38,472 nt of DNA from CAIQIA01 sp049317465 (GCA_049317465.1 JBMOIF010000019.1:1-38472); one strand, 5' to 3'. Shown: positions 7,433 to 17,287, counted from the stretch's first letter. Numbers and translations are program-made. Notes: generated by a model from the letters alone, not told the origin.

Positions 7433-9220
7433 TCAGCATTCGGTTTCAGAGGTCAGCTTGATCCAGGTCAACTGATGGCGTTTCAGTTTTTCGTTGAAGG
7501 CGTGATTGTCTTCCTCAGATCGGTCGGTGTAAAACCCTCCACCGTTGAGAAGCGTGCCGTACAGCAGGCCCAGGCAGAACGAACCTTGAAAGTAGCCCCC
7601 ATGCGAATCGAGGCGCCTGGCCAGGAAGTGCTGAATGAATGTGGCGGCGTATCGGCCGATGCTTCCCGGCTTTCCGGATGCCGCCAGCCTTGGCTTGGCT
7701 TGTGCGGCAAAGTTCATGTCATCTGTGCTCTCGTGTCGCAGGTGACGGATCAGCGCTTCCTGGCGCTCTCTGTTCGGCCTTGTCTTCATGAGATCAAAGA
7801 TATCATTGGTGTCTCTGTAATCGGTGCAGTTGATCAGTCGAAGTCTGGCGTTCTTGGCGAGTCTGGCAAAGAATGGTTTGGTGTGGAGTGAGTTTTCTCT
7901 TTCGGCGCCAAGGCCACTGCGGGGGGCGTAGAAGCCAATCTCCTTGAAGCTCATTTCCTTGACTCCCCAGGGGTGCGTCTGGGCAGCTTGGATGTTGGGC
8001 AGGTTCACGGCATTGCCGAGTCGGTAGCCTCCCTTCTGAGTTCCTGAGGGAAACACAAAAAAGTTGGCCAGAGTGGAGGCCAGGCGCAGCACCATGTCGG
8101 CATCGTTGGTGAACACAAACACCTCTTCAAATCGCCTCATTGATGCCAGCAGTGGATTGGATCGGCCACTGCTCAAGGCCCAGATGGGGATGTCGGGTGA
8201 TGCGAGAACCAGTCGGCCAAGCTTGAAGATCTTGCCGATCCGTGAGAGATCTTGTGGCTTAGTCGATGTCCTGCTTTCGTCCTGGCTGGCGCATGGATCG
8301 GCGATGGCAAAGGGGCCACGGCTCAGAGTTCCATCCTCTGGGTTGCGCCATCGCAGCAGGGCCGCCGTGTCAAAAACATCACAGAGTGTCCTGACCGTCT
8401 GGGTGGCCACAAAGCAGCCCATGCTGTGTGCCAGCAGGTTGAGTTCCACCTTGTACGCGTCGTTGAGTTCTGCGCCTGTCTTCTCCTTGATGAGGTCCTG
8501 GATGAGTTCGTGCAGATAGCGAATGAGTTCCACGGCGTCGTAGGCGCCATAGGTGGCCGCCCTGTCTCTGTCACGGAAGTACGTCACCATCCGCAGCAGG
8601 ATCAGTGTGCCGGCCAGTCCAAGCAGCACGCCAGCGATCAGGATGGAGCCCCCTCCAGCGAGGGCAAAGGCGACCGCCAGCAGCAGCACAAACCAGAGAG
8701 CGACGGGCATGGCGCTGATTGTCCTGATCGGCGAAAGCGACAGCGCCTGTTCAGAAGGCCAGCTGAAGTCAATGAAGACCACGAAGTCTCTGGTTTTTTT
8801 GGTCTCGACTGAGGCCAGATTGTCCGCACAGAACTTGGCGTCGCTGACTTCGTAAGCGTTGTTGGCAAAGTTCAGCAGGGGTGTGCTGTATCCATGAATA
8901 TTCAGCGCGATCTTGATCTCGGGGTTGTTGGGGTTGCTCTCGATGTAGTTCCCCAGTTTTTCGCGTAAGTCGTTGAGGGCCTCGTCTGTCTCGTCGTAGA
9001 GCTCCTGAGGATCCGTCAGTTGTTTGTCGCCAGGCCAGTCTTTGGCGGCCAATGCAGGGGCTTCGGCGATGGTGGGAGCGGTGCTCCGCACAAGCATATG
9101 AACCGTATTGGTGCTCAGGTCTGGATTGTGCTTGACGACCATCAGCTGGCGAAACTGCAGGCGGCTTCTGGGAATGCCGCCTGAGTTGCGAGTAACGGAT
9201 GGGGCCATTGTCAACGTCAC
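7433..9220 (-). CDS. Membrane alpha/beta hydrolase of DUF900 type with an inserted transmembrane hairpin
   Basis: A 595-residue protein with an alpha/beta-hydrolase core. NIHGY (108-112) fits the oxyanion strand and FSWPSE (152-157) the next strand; AATYGAYDAVELIRYLHEL and NLLAHSMGCFVATQ follow, with Ser266 as the predicted nucleophile in AHSMG. LASPDIP lies where the DUF900 family has its acidic residue. The catalytic His is not obvious by eye. Between SWPSE and the AATYG block two long hydrophobic stretches (about 172-187 and 189-210) form a transmembrane hairpin, placing the active site at a membrane. The substrate is unknown; lipase or esterase activity is a guess. The start is GTG at 9220, with an in-frame ATG at 9208. 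GC is lower than in eno next door. It stands alone between yidB and eno. Confidence 0.75.
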   Translation of the reverse strand: MTLTMAPSVTRNSGGIPRSRLQFRQLMVVKHNPDLSTNTVHMLVRSTAPTIAEAPALAAKDWPGDKQLTDPQELYDETDEALNDLREKLGNYIESNPNNPEIKIALNIHGYSTPLLNFANNAYEVSDAKFCADNLASVETKKTRDFVVFIDFSWPSEQALSLSPIRTISAMPVALWFVLLLAVAFALAGGGSILIAGVLLGLAGTLILLRMVTYFRDRDRAATYGAYDAVELIRYLHELIQDLIKEKTGAELNDAYKVELNLLAHSMGCFVATQTVRTLCDVFDTAALLRWRNPEDGTLSRGPFAIADPCASQDESRTSTKPQDLSRIGKIFKLGRLVLASPDIPIWALSSGRSNPLLASMRRFEEVFVFTNDADMVLRLASTLANFFVFPSGTQKGGYRLGNAVNLPNIQAAQTHPWGVKEMSFKEIGFYAPRSGLGAERENSLHTKPFFARLAKNARLRLINCTDYRDTNDIFDLMKTRPNRERQEALIRHLRHESTDDMNFAAQAKPRLAASGKPGSIGRYAATFIQHFLARRLDSHGGYFQGSFCLGLLYGTLLNGGGFYTDRSEEDNHAFNEKLKRHQLTWIKLTSETEC

Positions 9221-9318
9221 AGCGACACCCTGGATGGGATAGCTGGCCGTTTAGTCCAGTCTCTGAAGACGTAAGGTTCTTTTCTGGGGCTGACCGTTGA
9301 TCTGCCTCAGGGATGTGC

Positions 9319-10614
<1,296 letters not shown>

Positions 10615-10688
10615 AGAGCCTGTCGCAGGGATCTCGGCATTATCCACAGCGACCCGTCACAATGGCCGCAGCGTCCGAGACAGCGGCG

Positions 10689-11093
10689 ATGCGCCTGTTG
10701 CACACCATGCTGCGGGTGGGGGATCTGGAGCGTTCCCTGCGCTTTTACACCGAGGTGCTGGGCATGCAGTTGCTGCGCCGGCGCGACTATCCCGAAGGAC
10801 GCTTCACGCTGGCCTTTGTGGGGTATGGCCCCGAGAGCGAGCAGTCGGTGATCGAACTCACCCACAACTGGGACACCAGCAGTTACGACATCGGCAGCGG
10901 CTACGGCCACATCGCCCTGGGGGTGGATGACATCCATGGCACCTGCGCCGCCATCGCCGACCGTGGCGGCCGCGTCACCCGCCCCCCCGGCCCGATGAAG
11001 CACGGCAGCACCGTGATCGCCTTCGTCGAAGACCCGGATGGCTACAAGGTGGAACTGATCCAGCTCCGACCCCGTGCCGATGCGGCCGCCTGA
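10689..11093 (+). CDS. gloA: Lactoylglutathione lyase (glyoxalase I)
   Basis: Glyoxalase I isomerises the hemithioacetal of methylglyoxal and glutathione to S-lactoylglutathione. With the ATG at 10689 the protein is 134 residues and starts MRLLHTMLRVGDLERSLRFY, aligning directly with E. coli GloA. The four metal ligands sit at the same positions, His5, Glu56 (VIELT), His74 (YGHIAL) and Glu122 (KVELIQ), which points to a Ni/Co-type enzyme. An in-frame ATG at 10662 would add nine residues. The 3' end overlaps the start of clpB2 by 14-20 nt, so the two are probably co-transcribed. Confidence 0.93.
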   Translation: MRLLHTMLRVGDLERSLRFYTEVLGMQLLRRRDYPEGRFTLAFVGYGPESEQSVIELTHNWDTSSYDIGSGYGHIALGVDDIHGTCAAIADRGGRVTRPPGPMKHGSTVIAFVEDPDGYKVELIQLRPRADAAA

Positions 11094-13710
11094 CACCGCC
11101 TTCAGCCTCACCCGCGAACCCGATCGGTTCAGCGACCTGGCCTGGGACCTGCTGCTCGATGCCGAGGAGCGGGCCCGGCGCTGGCGCCACGCCGAGATGG
11201 ACGTGGAGCACCTGTTTCAGGCCCTGCTGCAGGACAGCCGCTGCCGCGACCTGCTCCAGGGCCTCGACCTCGACGACGACAGGCTTCTCGACGCCCTTGA
11301 TGACGTCTGCAGCGCCAACCCGCCTCGCCCGGGCCGGGAGCTGTACGTGGGTGATGCCCTCGAGGATCTGCTGGATGCCGCCGACGACGAACGCCAGCGC
11401 CAGGGGGCGCCGCGCATCGAGCTGAGCCATCTGCTGCTGGCCCTGGCCGATGAACCGCGGGTGGCCGGTGGGCTGCTGCGGGGACAGGGCTGGACCAGGG
11501 AGCGGATCCTGCAGGTTGTCGCCGGTCCTGCCCCTGCCCCTGCTTCGGCCCCCGCTGCCGTGGCACCGCCGCCGGTGGCACCGCCCCCGCCGGCGGCTCC
11601 GCCCGCCTCTGAGGCCCCCCCCGGCGCCCTTGACCAGTACGCCCGCGACCTCACCGACCTGGCCCGCCAGGGCCTGCTCGATCCGGTGATCGGCCGTGAT
11701 GCCGAGATCCGGCGGTTGATCCAGGTGCTGAGCCGTCGCAGCAAGAACAACCCGGTGCTGATCGGTGAGCCAGGTGTCGGCAAGACTGCCCTGGCCGAGC
11801 TGCTGGCCCAACGCATCGTCGCCGGTGAGGTGCCCGACTTTCTGCGGGGTCGGCGTCTCATGTCCCTCGACCTCGGCGCCCTGATCGCCGGTGCCAAGTA
11901 CCGCGGCCAGTTCGAGGAACGCCTGCGTCAGGTGCTCGAGGAGCTGGGCGACGGCGACGGCGTCGTGCTGTTCATCGACGAGATCCACACCCTGGTGGGC
12001 GGTGCCGACCGCACCGGCGCCGATGCCGGCAGCGTGCTCAAGCCGGCTCTGGCGCGGGGGGAGCTGCGCTGCATCGGCGCGACCACCATCGACGAATACC
12101 GCCGCAGCCTCGAACGCGACCCGGTGCTCAACCGCCGTTTCCAGCAGCTGCTGATCCGCGAGCCGTCGGCCGACGAATCCCTCGAGATCCTGCGGGGGGT
12201 GCGGGAGCGCTACGAGCTGCACCACGGCGTCACCATCGGCGACGACGCCCTGGCCGCCGCCGTGCGGCTGGCCGACCGCTACCTGAGCGACCGCTGCCTG
12301 CCCGATAAGGCCATCGACCTGATCGATGAGGCGGCAGCCGAGCTCAAGATGCAGGCCACCTCCAAGCCCGCCGCCGTGGAGGCCGCCGAACTGGAGCTGC
12401 GCCGGGTCGAGCAGGCGCTGCTGGCGGCTGAAGAGGCCCCGCTCGACGAACGGGTGGCCTGCCAGCAGCGGCGCCACGCCGCCCTCGACCGGCTCGAGCA
12501 GCTGCAGGACCGCTGGCAGCGCGAGCGGCAGGAGCTGCAGGACCTTCGCGATCTGCAGCAGCAGGAGGACGAACTGCGCCACGCGATCGCCGAAGCCGAG
12601 CGCCTCACCGACTGGGAGGAGCGGGCGCGGCTGCAGGTGGAGCTCGAACACGATGTGCAGCGACGGCGGCTTGACCTGGAGCAGCGCCTGCTGGACGGTG
12701 ACCGCCTGCTGTGCGATCAGGTGCGGGCCAGCGACATCGCCGACGTGGTGGCCCGCACCACCGGCATCCCCATCCAGCGTCTGCTGGCCGGGGAACGGCA
12801 GAAGCTGCTCGAGCTGGAGCAGCGCCTGGCCGAGAAGGTGCTGGGCCAGCCCGAGGCGGTGGCGGCCGTGGCGGCGGCGATCCGCCGGGCCCGGGCTGGG
12901 ATGAAGGATTCCCGCCGACCGGTGGGGTCGTTCCTGTTCCTGGGACCCACCGGGGTCGGCAAGACCGAGCTGGCCCGCACCCTGGCGGCGGCGCTGTTCG
13001 ACGAGGAGGAGGCGCTGGTGCGCCTCGACATGTCGGAGTTCATGGAGCGCAACGCCGTCGCCCGCCTGATCGGCGCCCCTCCGGGTTATGTCGGTTACGA
13101 GGAGGGCGGCCAGCTCACCGAGGCGGTGCGGCGGCGGCCCTACGCCGTGGTGCTTCTGGATGAGGTTGAGAAGGCCCACCCGGATGTGTTCAACCTGCTG
13201 CTGCAGGTGCTCGACGATGGACGCCTCACCGATTCCCAGGGCCGCAGCGTCGATTTCCGCCAGACGGTGGTGGTGATGACCAGCAACCTGGCCAGTCGGG
13301 CGATCCTCGGGCACGGCCGCGACGGCGACCGGGCGGCGCTGGAGGCGGCGGTCGAGCGCAGCCTGCTGGATCACTTCCGTCCTGAGTTTCTCAACCGCAT
13401 CGACGAACGCATCTGCTTCCGGCCGCTGGCACCGGCCGATCTGGAACCGATCGTGCGGCTGCAGCTGGCGGGCCTCGCGGAGTTGCTGCGCGAGCAGGGG
13501 CTGACGCTGGAGGTGGACGAACCGGTGGTGGCCTGGCTGGCCCGCGAGGCCTACGACCCCGAGTACGGCGCCCGGCCCCTGCGGCGGCTGCTGCGCCGTG
13601 CCCTCGAGAATCCCCTGGCCACCGAGCTGCTGGAGGACCGCTTCAGCGGCGCCCGAGGCGTGGCGGTGCGGCTCATCGACGAACAGCCCCGCTTCCAGCC
13701 CATTCTGTAG
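11080..13710 (+). CDS. clpB2: ClpB-type AAA+ disaggregase (ClpB2-like)
   Basis: A Hsp100 protein of about 876 residues. (Residue numbers count from GTG 11074; ATG 11080 is preferred.) An N-domain (about 15-150) is followed by an unusual Pro/Ala-rich linker (about 151-184). NBD1 has Walker A GEPGVGKT (231-238) and Walker B VVLFIDEIHTLVG. A long charged coiled-coil middle domain follows NBD1 (Gln/Arg/Glu-rich, about 430-550). NBD2 has GPTGVGKTEL and VVLLDEVEKAHPD. The inserted middle domain marks ClpB rather than ClpA/C, and no ClpP-docking loop was seen in NBD2. Cyanobacteria have two ClpB types; the place beside secE-nusG and the divergent N-domain favour the non-heat-inducible ClpB2. It unfolds aggregated proteins with DnaK. 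Sure for ClpB family, moderate for the paralogue. Confidence 0.88.
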   Translation: MRPPDTAFSLTREPDRFSDLAWDLLLDAEERARRWRHAEMDVEHLFQALLQDSRCRDLLQGLDLDDDRLLDALDDVCSANPPRPGRELYVGDALEDLLDAADDERQRQGAPRIELSHLLLALADEPRVAGGLLRGQGWTRERILQVVAGPAPAPASAPAAVAPPPVAPPPPAAPPASEAPPGALDQYARDLTDLARQGLLDPVIGRDAEIRRLIQVLSRRSKNNPVLIGEPGVGKTALAELLAQRIVAGEVPDFLRGRRLMSLDLGALIAGAKYRGQFEERLRQVLEELGDGDGVVLFIDEIHTLVGGADRTGADAGSVLKPALARGELRCIGATTIDEYRRSLERDPVLNRRFQQLLIREPSADESLEILRGVRERYELHHGVTIGDDALAAAVRLADRYLSDRCLPDKAIDLIDEAAAELKMQATSKPAAVEAAELELRRVEQALLAAEEAPLDERVACQQRRHAALDRLEQLQDRWQRERQELQDLRDLQQQEDELRHAIAEAERLTDWEERARLQVELEHDVQRRRLDLEQRLLDGDRLLCDQVRASDIADVVARTTGIPIQRLLAGERQKLLELEQRLAEKVLGQPEAVAAVAAAIRRARAGMKDSRRPVGSFLFLGPTGVGKTELARTLAAALFDEEEALVRLDMSEFMERNAVARLIGAPPGYVGYEEGGQLTEAVRRRPYAVVLLDEVEKAHPDVFNLLLQVLDDGRLTDSQGRSVDFRQTVVVMTSNLASRAILGHGRDGDRAALEAAVERSLLDHFRPEFLNRIDERICFRPLAPADLEPIVRLQLAGLAELLREQGLTLEVDEPVVAWLAREAYDPEYGARPLRRLLRRALENPLATELLEDRFSGARGVAVRLIDEQPRFQPIL

Positions 13711-13745
13711 GGTGTTCGTTTGTCGCTGTACCTGCGCGGGGTCCT

Positions 13746-14045
13746 GTGGTCTTCAGCCAGCCCAACAAACCTGGTGAGCCCAGTGCCCCCGAGGGGACCG
13801 TCCTCGATCCGGGGGCACTGGCCGAGGCCCCAGCGGCCGGCGGACCGACACCGCCGCCCCAGGCATCTCCTCCGGCCAACCCCGTCGAGGCCACCCTCGC
13901 CGAACTGCAGCGGGTCGTGTGGCCCAGCCGCCAGCAGCTGATCAGCGAATCCCTGGCGGTGCTGCTGATGGTGACCCTCTCTGCGGCGGCCATCGCCTCC
14001 CTCGATCGCTTCTTCCACTGGCTGTCCATGGCCATCTTCCGTTGA
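13746..14045 (+). CDS. secE: SecE, preprotein translocase subunit
   Basis: A 99-residue protein with a Pro/Ala-rich N-terminus (1-48) and the conserved SecE part at the C-terminus: NPVEATLAELQRVVWPSRQQL, whose WPS motif begins the amphipathic helix, then one transmembrane helix (about 68-88). SecE clamps the SecY channel in the plasma and thylakoid membranes. The GTG at 13746 is the only plausible start after the clpB2 stop. Its TGA (14043-14045) overlaps a possible nusG TTG codon, and order secE-nusG-rplK is the classic arrangement. The N-terminal extension is low-complexity. Confidence 0.92.
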   Translation: MVFSQPNKPGEPSAPEGTVLDPGALAEAPAAGGPTPPPQASPPANPVEATLAELQRVVWPSRQQLISESLAVLLMVTLSAAAIASLDRFFHWLSMAIFR

Positions 14046-14065
14046 CCGATTCCGTGTTCCCCACC

Positions 14066-14722
14066 GTGTCCGATCCCGACGAGCTGATCGACCTTCCGCC
14101 CGACGCGCCCGCCGATGCCCTGGCTCCGGCGGTCGAAGAGGAGGGGGCCGCCCGCCCGGCCGTGGCCCGTTGGTATGCCGTGCAGGTGGCCTCCAGCTGC
14201 GAGAAGAAGGTGAAGGCCACCCTCGAGCAGCGGGCGGTGACCCTGGGGGTGTCGAACCGCATTCTCGAGATCGAGATCCCCCAGACCCCGGCGGTGAAGA
14301 TCAAGAAGGACGGGTCCCGTCAGAGCAGCGAGGAAAAGGTCTTCCCCGGCTATGTGCTCATCCGCATGGTCATGGACGAGGACACCGAGCAGGCGGTGCG
14401 CAGCACTCCCAACGTGATCAATTTCGTGGGTCACGAGGAGCGGCGCACCACCGGTCGCGTCCGCGGCCGCATCCGTCCGCGGCCCCTGAGCACCAGCGAG
14501 GTCAACCGCATCTTCAAGCGGGCCCAGGAGAAGAAGCCCGTGGTCAAGGTCGACCTGTCCGAGGGCGACAGCATCACCGTCACCGCAGGGCCGTTCAAGG
14601 ACTTCCAGGGCGAGGTCATCGAAATTTCGGGCGATCGCAGCAAGCTCAAGGCCCTGCTGTCGATCTTCGGCCGGGAGACCCCGGTCGAGCTCGAGTTCAC
14701 CCAGATCAGCAAGGACAACTGA
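14066..14722 (+). CDS. nusG: NusG, transcription elongation/antitermination factor
   Basis: NusG binds the RNA polymerase clamp, suppresses or promotes pausing and links transcription with ribosomes or Rho. The NGN domain begins at ARWYAVQVASSCEKKVKA and includes KVFPGYVLIRMVMDED and STPNVINFVG. A KOW domain follows (SEGDSITVTAGPFKDFQGEV). The acidic N-terminal leader (DPDELIDLPPDAPAD) is usual for picocyanobacteria. I chose GTG 14066, which gives VSDPDELIDLPP; GTG 14054 and TTG 14042 (overlapping the secE stop) are alternatives. The protein is about 218 residues. A strong hairpin follows the stop. Confidence 0.94.
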   Translation: MSDPDELIDLPPDAPADALAPAVEEEGAARPAVARWYAVQVASSCEKKVKATLEQRAVTLGVSNRILEIEIPQTPAVKIKKDGSRQSSEEKVFPGYVLIRMVMDEDTEQAVRSTPNVINFVGHEERRTTGRVRGRIRPRPLSTSEVNRIFKRAQEKKPVVKVDLSEGDSITVTAGPFKDFQGEVIEISGDRSKLKALLSIFGRETPVELEFTQISKDN

Positions 14723-14733
14723 CTTGCCACCGG

Positions 14734-14758
14734 GGCCGCCCCGCTGCGGGGGGCGGCC
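14734..14758 (+). promoter_or_regulatory. Strong GC hairpin between nusG and rplK
   Basis: GGCCGCCCC (14734-14742) pairs perfectly with GGGGCGGCC (14750-14758), a 9-bp stem with a 7-nt loop. It lies 12 nt after the nusG stop and about 67 nt before rplK. No T-tract follows, so partial termination, RNA processing or a part of the L11/L1 leader are all possible. Confidence 0.45.
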
Positions 14759-14825
14759 ATCGACGGCCTCCAGCCGTCCCGGCGCCCCCAGGGGCTTCCG
14801 CAGCACCGTTCCGTGTCACCGTTCG

Positions 14826-15251
14826 ATGGCTAAGAAAGTCGTTGCCGTCATCAAGCTGGCCCTCCAGGCCGGCAAGGCCAACCCGGCGCCACCCGTGGGT
14901 CCTGCCCTCGGTCAGCACGGGGTCAACATCATGGCGTTCTGCAAGGAGTACAACGCCCGCACCCAGGAAAAGGCCGGCTATGTGATTCCGGTGGAGATCT
15001 CGGTCTTCGAAGACCGCAGCTTCACCTTCATCACCAAGACCCCGCCTGCTTCCGTGCTGATCAGCAAAGCTGCCGGCATTGAGAAGGGGCATGCCCAGTC
15101 GTCGAAGGGCAGCGTCGGCTCCATCAGTCGCGCCCAGCTCGAGGAGATCGCCAAGACGAAGCTTCCCGATCTGAACTGCACCAGCGTCGAGTCCGCCATG
15201 CGGATCATCGAAGGCACCGCCCGCAACATGGGCGTGGCCGTGAACGACTGA
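14826..15251 (+). CDS. rplK: Ribosomal protein L11
   Basis: L11 (141 residues) binds the GTPase-associated region of 23S rRNA and supports factor-dependent GTP hydrolysis. The start ATG at 14826 gives MAKKVVAVIKLALQAGKANP. Conserved blocks PPVGPALGQHGVNIMAFCKEYN, FITKTPPASVLISKAAG and the C-terminal rRNA-binding part with IIEGTARNMGV are complete, and the length is the family norm. It is followed by rplA after 74 nt. Confidence 0.98.
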   Translation: MAKKVVAVIKLALQAGKANPAPPVGPALGQHGVNIMAFCKEYNARTQEKAGYVIPVEISVFEDRSFTFITKTPPASVLISKAAGIEKGHAQSSKGSVGSISRAQLEEIAKTKLPDLNCTSVESAMRIIEGTARNMGVAVND

Positions 15252-15325
15252 TCCGTTCCGCTTCATCCACCCTGTTCCTCTGCCGGGGGAGAAGGCTCTG
15301 ACCTTCGTCTGCACCCCTTGATCCC

Positions 15326-16033
15326 ATGAAGACCATCTCCAAACGCTTCAAGGCCGCCCAGGCCGCCGTCGAACCCCGCGCCTATGCCCCCCTCGAGGCG
15401 GTGGCCCTGGTGAAGACCAACGCCACGGCCAAGTTCGACGAAACCCTCGAGGCCCATGCCCGCCTGGGCATCGACCCCAAGTACACCGACCAGCAGCTGC
15501 GCACCACCGTGGTGCTGCCCAAGGGCACCGGTCGCACCATCCGCATCGCCGTCATCACCCGGGGCGAGAAGGTTGCCGAGGCCAAGGCCGGCGGCGCCGA
15601 TCTGGTGGGCGACGAAGATCTCGTCGAGACCATCGCAGGTGGCGCCATGGACTTCGACCTGCTGATCGCCACCCCCGACATGATGCCCAAGGTGGCCAAG
15701 CTGGGTCGGGTGCTCGGTCCCCGTGGCCTGATGCCCAATCCCAAGACCGGCACGGTCACCACCGACCTGGTGGGCGCCATCAACGAGTTCAAGGCCGGCA
15801 AGCTCGAGTTCCGGGCCGACCGCAGCGGCATCGTGCACGTGCAGTTCGGCAAGGCCAGCTTCACCGCCGACGACCTGCTCGAGAACCTCAAGGCCGTTCA
15901 GGAGACCGTGGATCGCAACAAGCCCAGCGGGGCCAAGGGTCGCTACTGGCGCAGCCTCTACATCACCTCGACCATGGGCCCCTCGGTCGAGGTGGATGTC
16001 ACGGCTCTGCAGGACCTCAAGTTCGAGAGCTGA
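15326..16033 (+). CDS. rplA: Ribosomal protein L1
   Basis: L1 (235 residues) forms the mobile stalk next to the ribosomal E site and in many bacteria represses its own L11-L1 mRNA. The start MKTISKRFKAA and the L1 signature region (ATPDMMPKVAKLGRVLGP then RGLMPNPKTGTVT) are clear. A late block NKPSGAKGRYWRSLYITSTM completes the fold. It is separated from rplJ by a 281-nt region that holds the L10 leader. Confidence 0.98.
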   Translation: MKTISKRFKAAQAAVEPRAYAPLEAVALVKTNATAKFDETLEAHARLGIDPKYTDQQLRTTVVLPKGTGRTIRIAVITRGEKVAEAKAGGADLVGDEDLVETIAGGAMDFDLLIATPDMMPKVAKLGRVLGPRGLMPNPKTGTVTTDLVGAINEFKAGKLEFRADRSGIVHVQFGKASFTADDLLENLKAVQETVDRNKPSGAKGRYWRSLYITSTMGPSVEVDVTALQDLKFES

Positions 16034-16106
16034 TCAGACCTTGTCTGTCGCCTGGTAAAGTCATTGATTCCAGCTCTGCTGGATGGGCTTTGCGCCCAGG
16101 GCTGCT

Positions 16107-16267
16107 GCGCTCCTCTCAGGGCTGACCTGTCAGGAGCGCGGCCGCTCCCGCCGAAGACAGCAGGTGTGTTCTGCCGTCGGTCTCCCACCGCCGGCTGACC
16201 CATAAGCCCTGCCGAGGCCTGCGCAACGATTCACCCGCCCAGCGGGTGCGGATCGGTGTTGCGGCCT
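16107..16267 (+). promoter_or_regulatory. Ribosomal protein L10 leader (autogenous control of rplJ-rplL)
   Basis: The RNA between rplA and rplJ has the hallmarks of the bacterial L10 leader. CCGAAGACAGCAGGTG (from 16151) and CCTGCCGAGG (16208-16217) match the conserved internal-loop strands, with GCAGG (16160-16164) pairing with CCTGC (16208-16212). A second arm pairs AGGCC (16215-16219) and GCAAC (16223-16227) with GTTGC and GGCCT (16258-16267); it carries a perfect CACCCGC/GCGGGTG hairpin (16232-16248). Upstream, GCGCTCCT (16107-16114) pairs with AGGAGCGC (16132-16139), with a CAGG/CCTG inner stem. In known cases the L10-L7/L12 complex binds this element to repress its own mRNA. Confidence 0.8.
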
Positions 16268-16314
16268 GTTGACGGTCCGCAATGCCCGCTTGTTCTTCCG
16301 ATCCGTACCGAACC

Positions 16315-16842
16315 ATGGGCCGCTCACTGAAGGACAAGCAACAGATCGTCGAGGAGCTCAAGGAGTTGCTCGATGGAGCCGCGATGGCTCTCGTGCTCGA
16401 TTACCGCGGCCTCTCCATCAAGGAGATGGGCGACCTGCGTGGTCGTCTGGCTGCGGCCAACGGCGTCTGCAAGGTGACCAAGAACACCTTGATGCGCCGC
16501 GCCATCGAGGGCGACAGCGACTGGGCCAACCTTGATCCGCTGCTCAGCGGCACCAATGCCTTCGTGCTCGTCAGGGGCGATGTCGGCGGTGCCGTCAAGG
16601 CGGTGCAGTCCTTCCAGAAGGACAGCAAGAAGTCGGAACTGAAGGGGGGCCTCTTTGAGGGGCGTCTCCTCAGCCAGGACGACATCAAGGCCATCGGTGA
16701 TCTCCCAACCCGGGAGGTGCTCATCGCCCAGATCGCCGGAGCGATCAACGCCGTCGCCACCAAGGTGGCCGTCGGCATCAACGAGGTTCCCTCCGGCCTC
16801 GCCCGGGCCCTCAAGCAGCACGCCGAAGGCGGCGCCAGCTGA
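16315..16842 (+). CDS. rplJ: Ribosomal protein L10
   Basis: L10 (175 residues) anchors L7/L12 dimers on the ribosome. The ATG at 16315 gives MGRSLKDKQQIVEELKELL, the family N-terminus; an upstream in-frame ATG at 16282 would lie inside the leader and is less likely. Conserved parts are LVLDYRGLSIKEMGDLR, CKVTKNTLMRRAIEG and the C-terminal helix that binds L7/L12 dimers. The spacing to rplL is 36 nt, and the L10 leader controls both. Confidence 0.97.
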   Translation: MGRSLKDKQQIVEELKELLDGAAMALVLDYRGLSIKEMGDLRGRLAAANGVCKVTKNTLMRRAIEGDSDWANLDPLLSGTNAFVLVRGDVGGAVKAVQSFQKDSKKSELKGGLFEGRLLSQDDIKAIGDLPTREVLIAQIAGAINAVATKVAVGINEVPSGLARALKQHAEGGAS

Positions 16843-16878
16843 CGACTCCCGTTTCACCGTTCTGTTGCTTTCCCTGCC

Positions 16879-17262
16879 ATGTCTGCCAAGACCGACCAGA
16901 TTCTCGAATCCCTCAAGACCCTCACCCTTCTCGAAGCTTCCGAGCTCGTCAAGCAGATCGAGGAAGCCTTCGGCGTGTCCGCTGCCGCCTCTGCCGGTGC
17001 AGTGATGATGGCCGCCCCGGCCGCCGCCGCTGAGGCCGTCGAGGAAAAGACCGAATTCGACGTCATCCTCGACAGCTTCGACGCTGCCGCCAAGATCAAG
17101 GTCCTCAAGGCGGTGCGCGAAGCCACCGGCCTGGGTCTGGCCGAAGCCAAGACCCTCGTCGAGTCGGCCCCCACGCCCGTCAAGGAGGCCATCGCCAAGG
17201 AGGCCGCCGAAGAGCTCAAGAAGGCCATCGAGGAGGCCGGCGGCAAGGTCACCATCAAGTGA
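16879..17262 (+). CDS. rplL: Ribosomal protein L7/L12
   Basis: L7/L12 (127 residues) is the flexible stalk protein recruiting translation GTPases. The N-terminal dimerisation part (ILESLKTLTLLEASELVKQI) is followed by an Ala/Met hinge and the C-terminal domain with KIKVLKAVREATGLGLAEAK and LVESAPTPVKE. The length is normal. It closes the operon: a strong intrinsic terminator begins 25 nt after the stop. Confidence 0.98.
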   Translation: MSAKTDQILESLKTLTLLEASELVKQIEEAFGVSAAASAGAVMMAAPAAAAEAVEEKTEFDVILDSFDAAAKIKVLKAVREATGLGLAEAKTLVESAPTPVKEAIAKEAAEELKKAIEEAGGKVTIK

Positions 17263-17287
17263 CCTGCTGACGCTCCTGCGCCATCGA

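Noticed and set aside
10975..13374. 799-codon frame antisense to clpB2
   Set aside because: Both AAA+ modules are intact on the plus strand; the antisense frame reflects high GC only.
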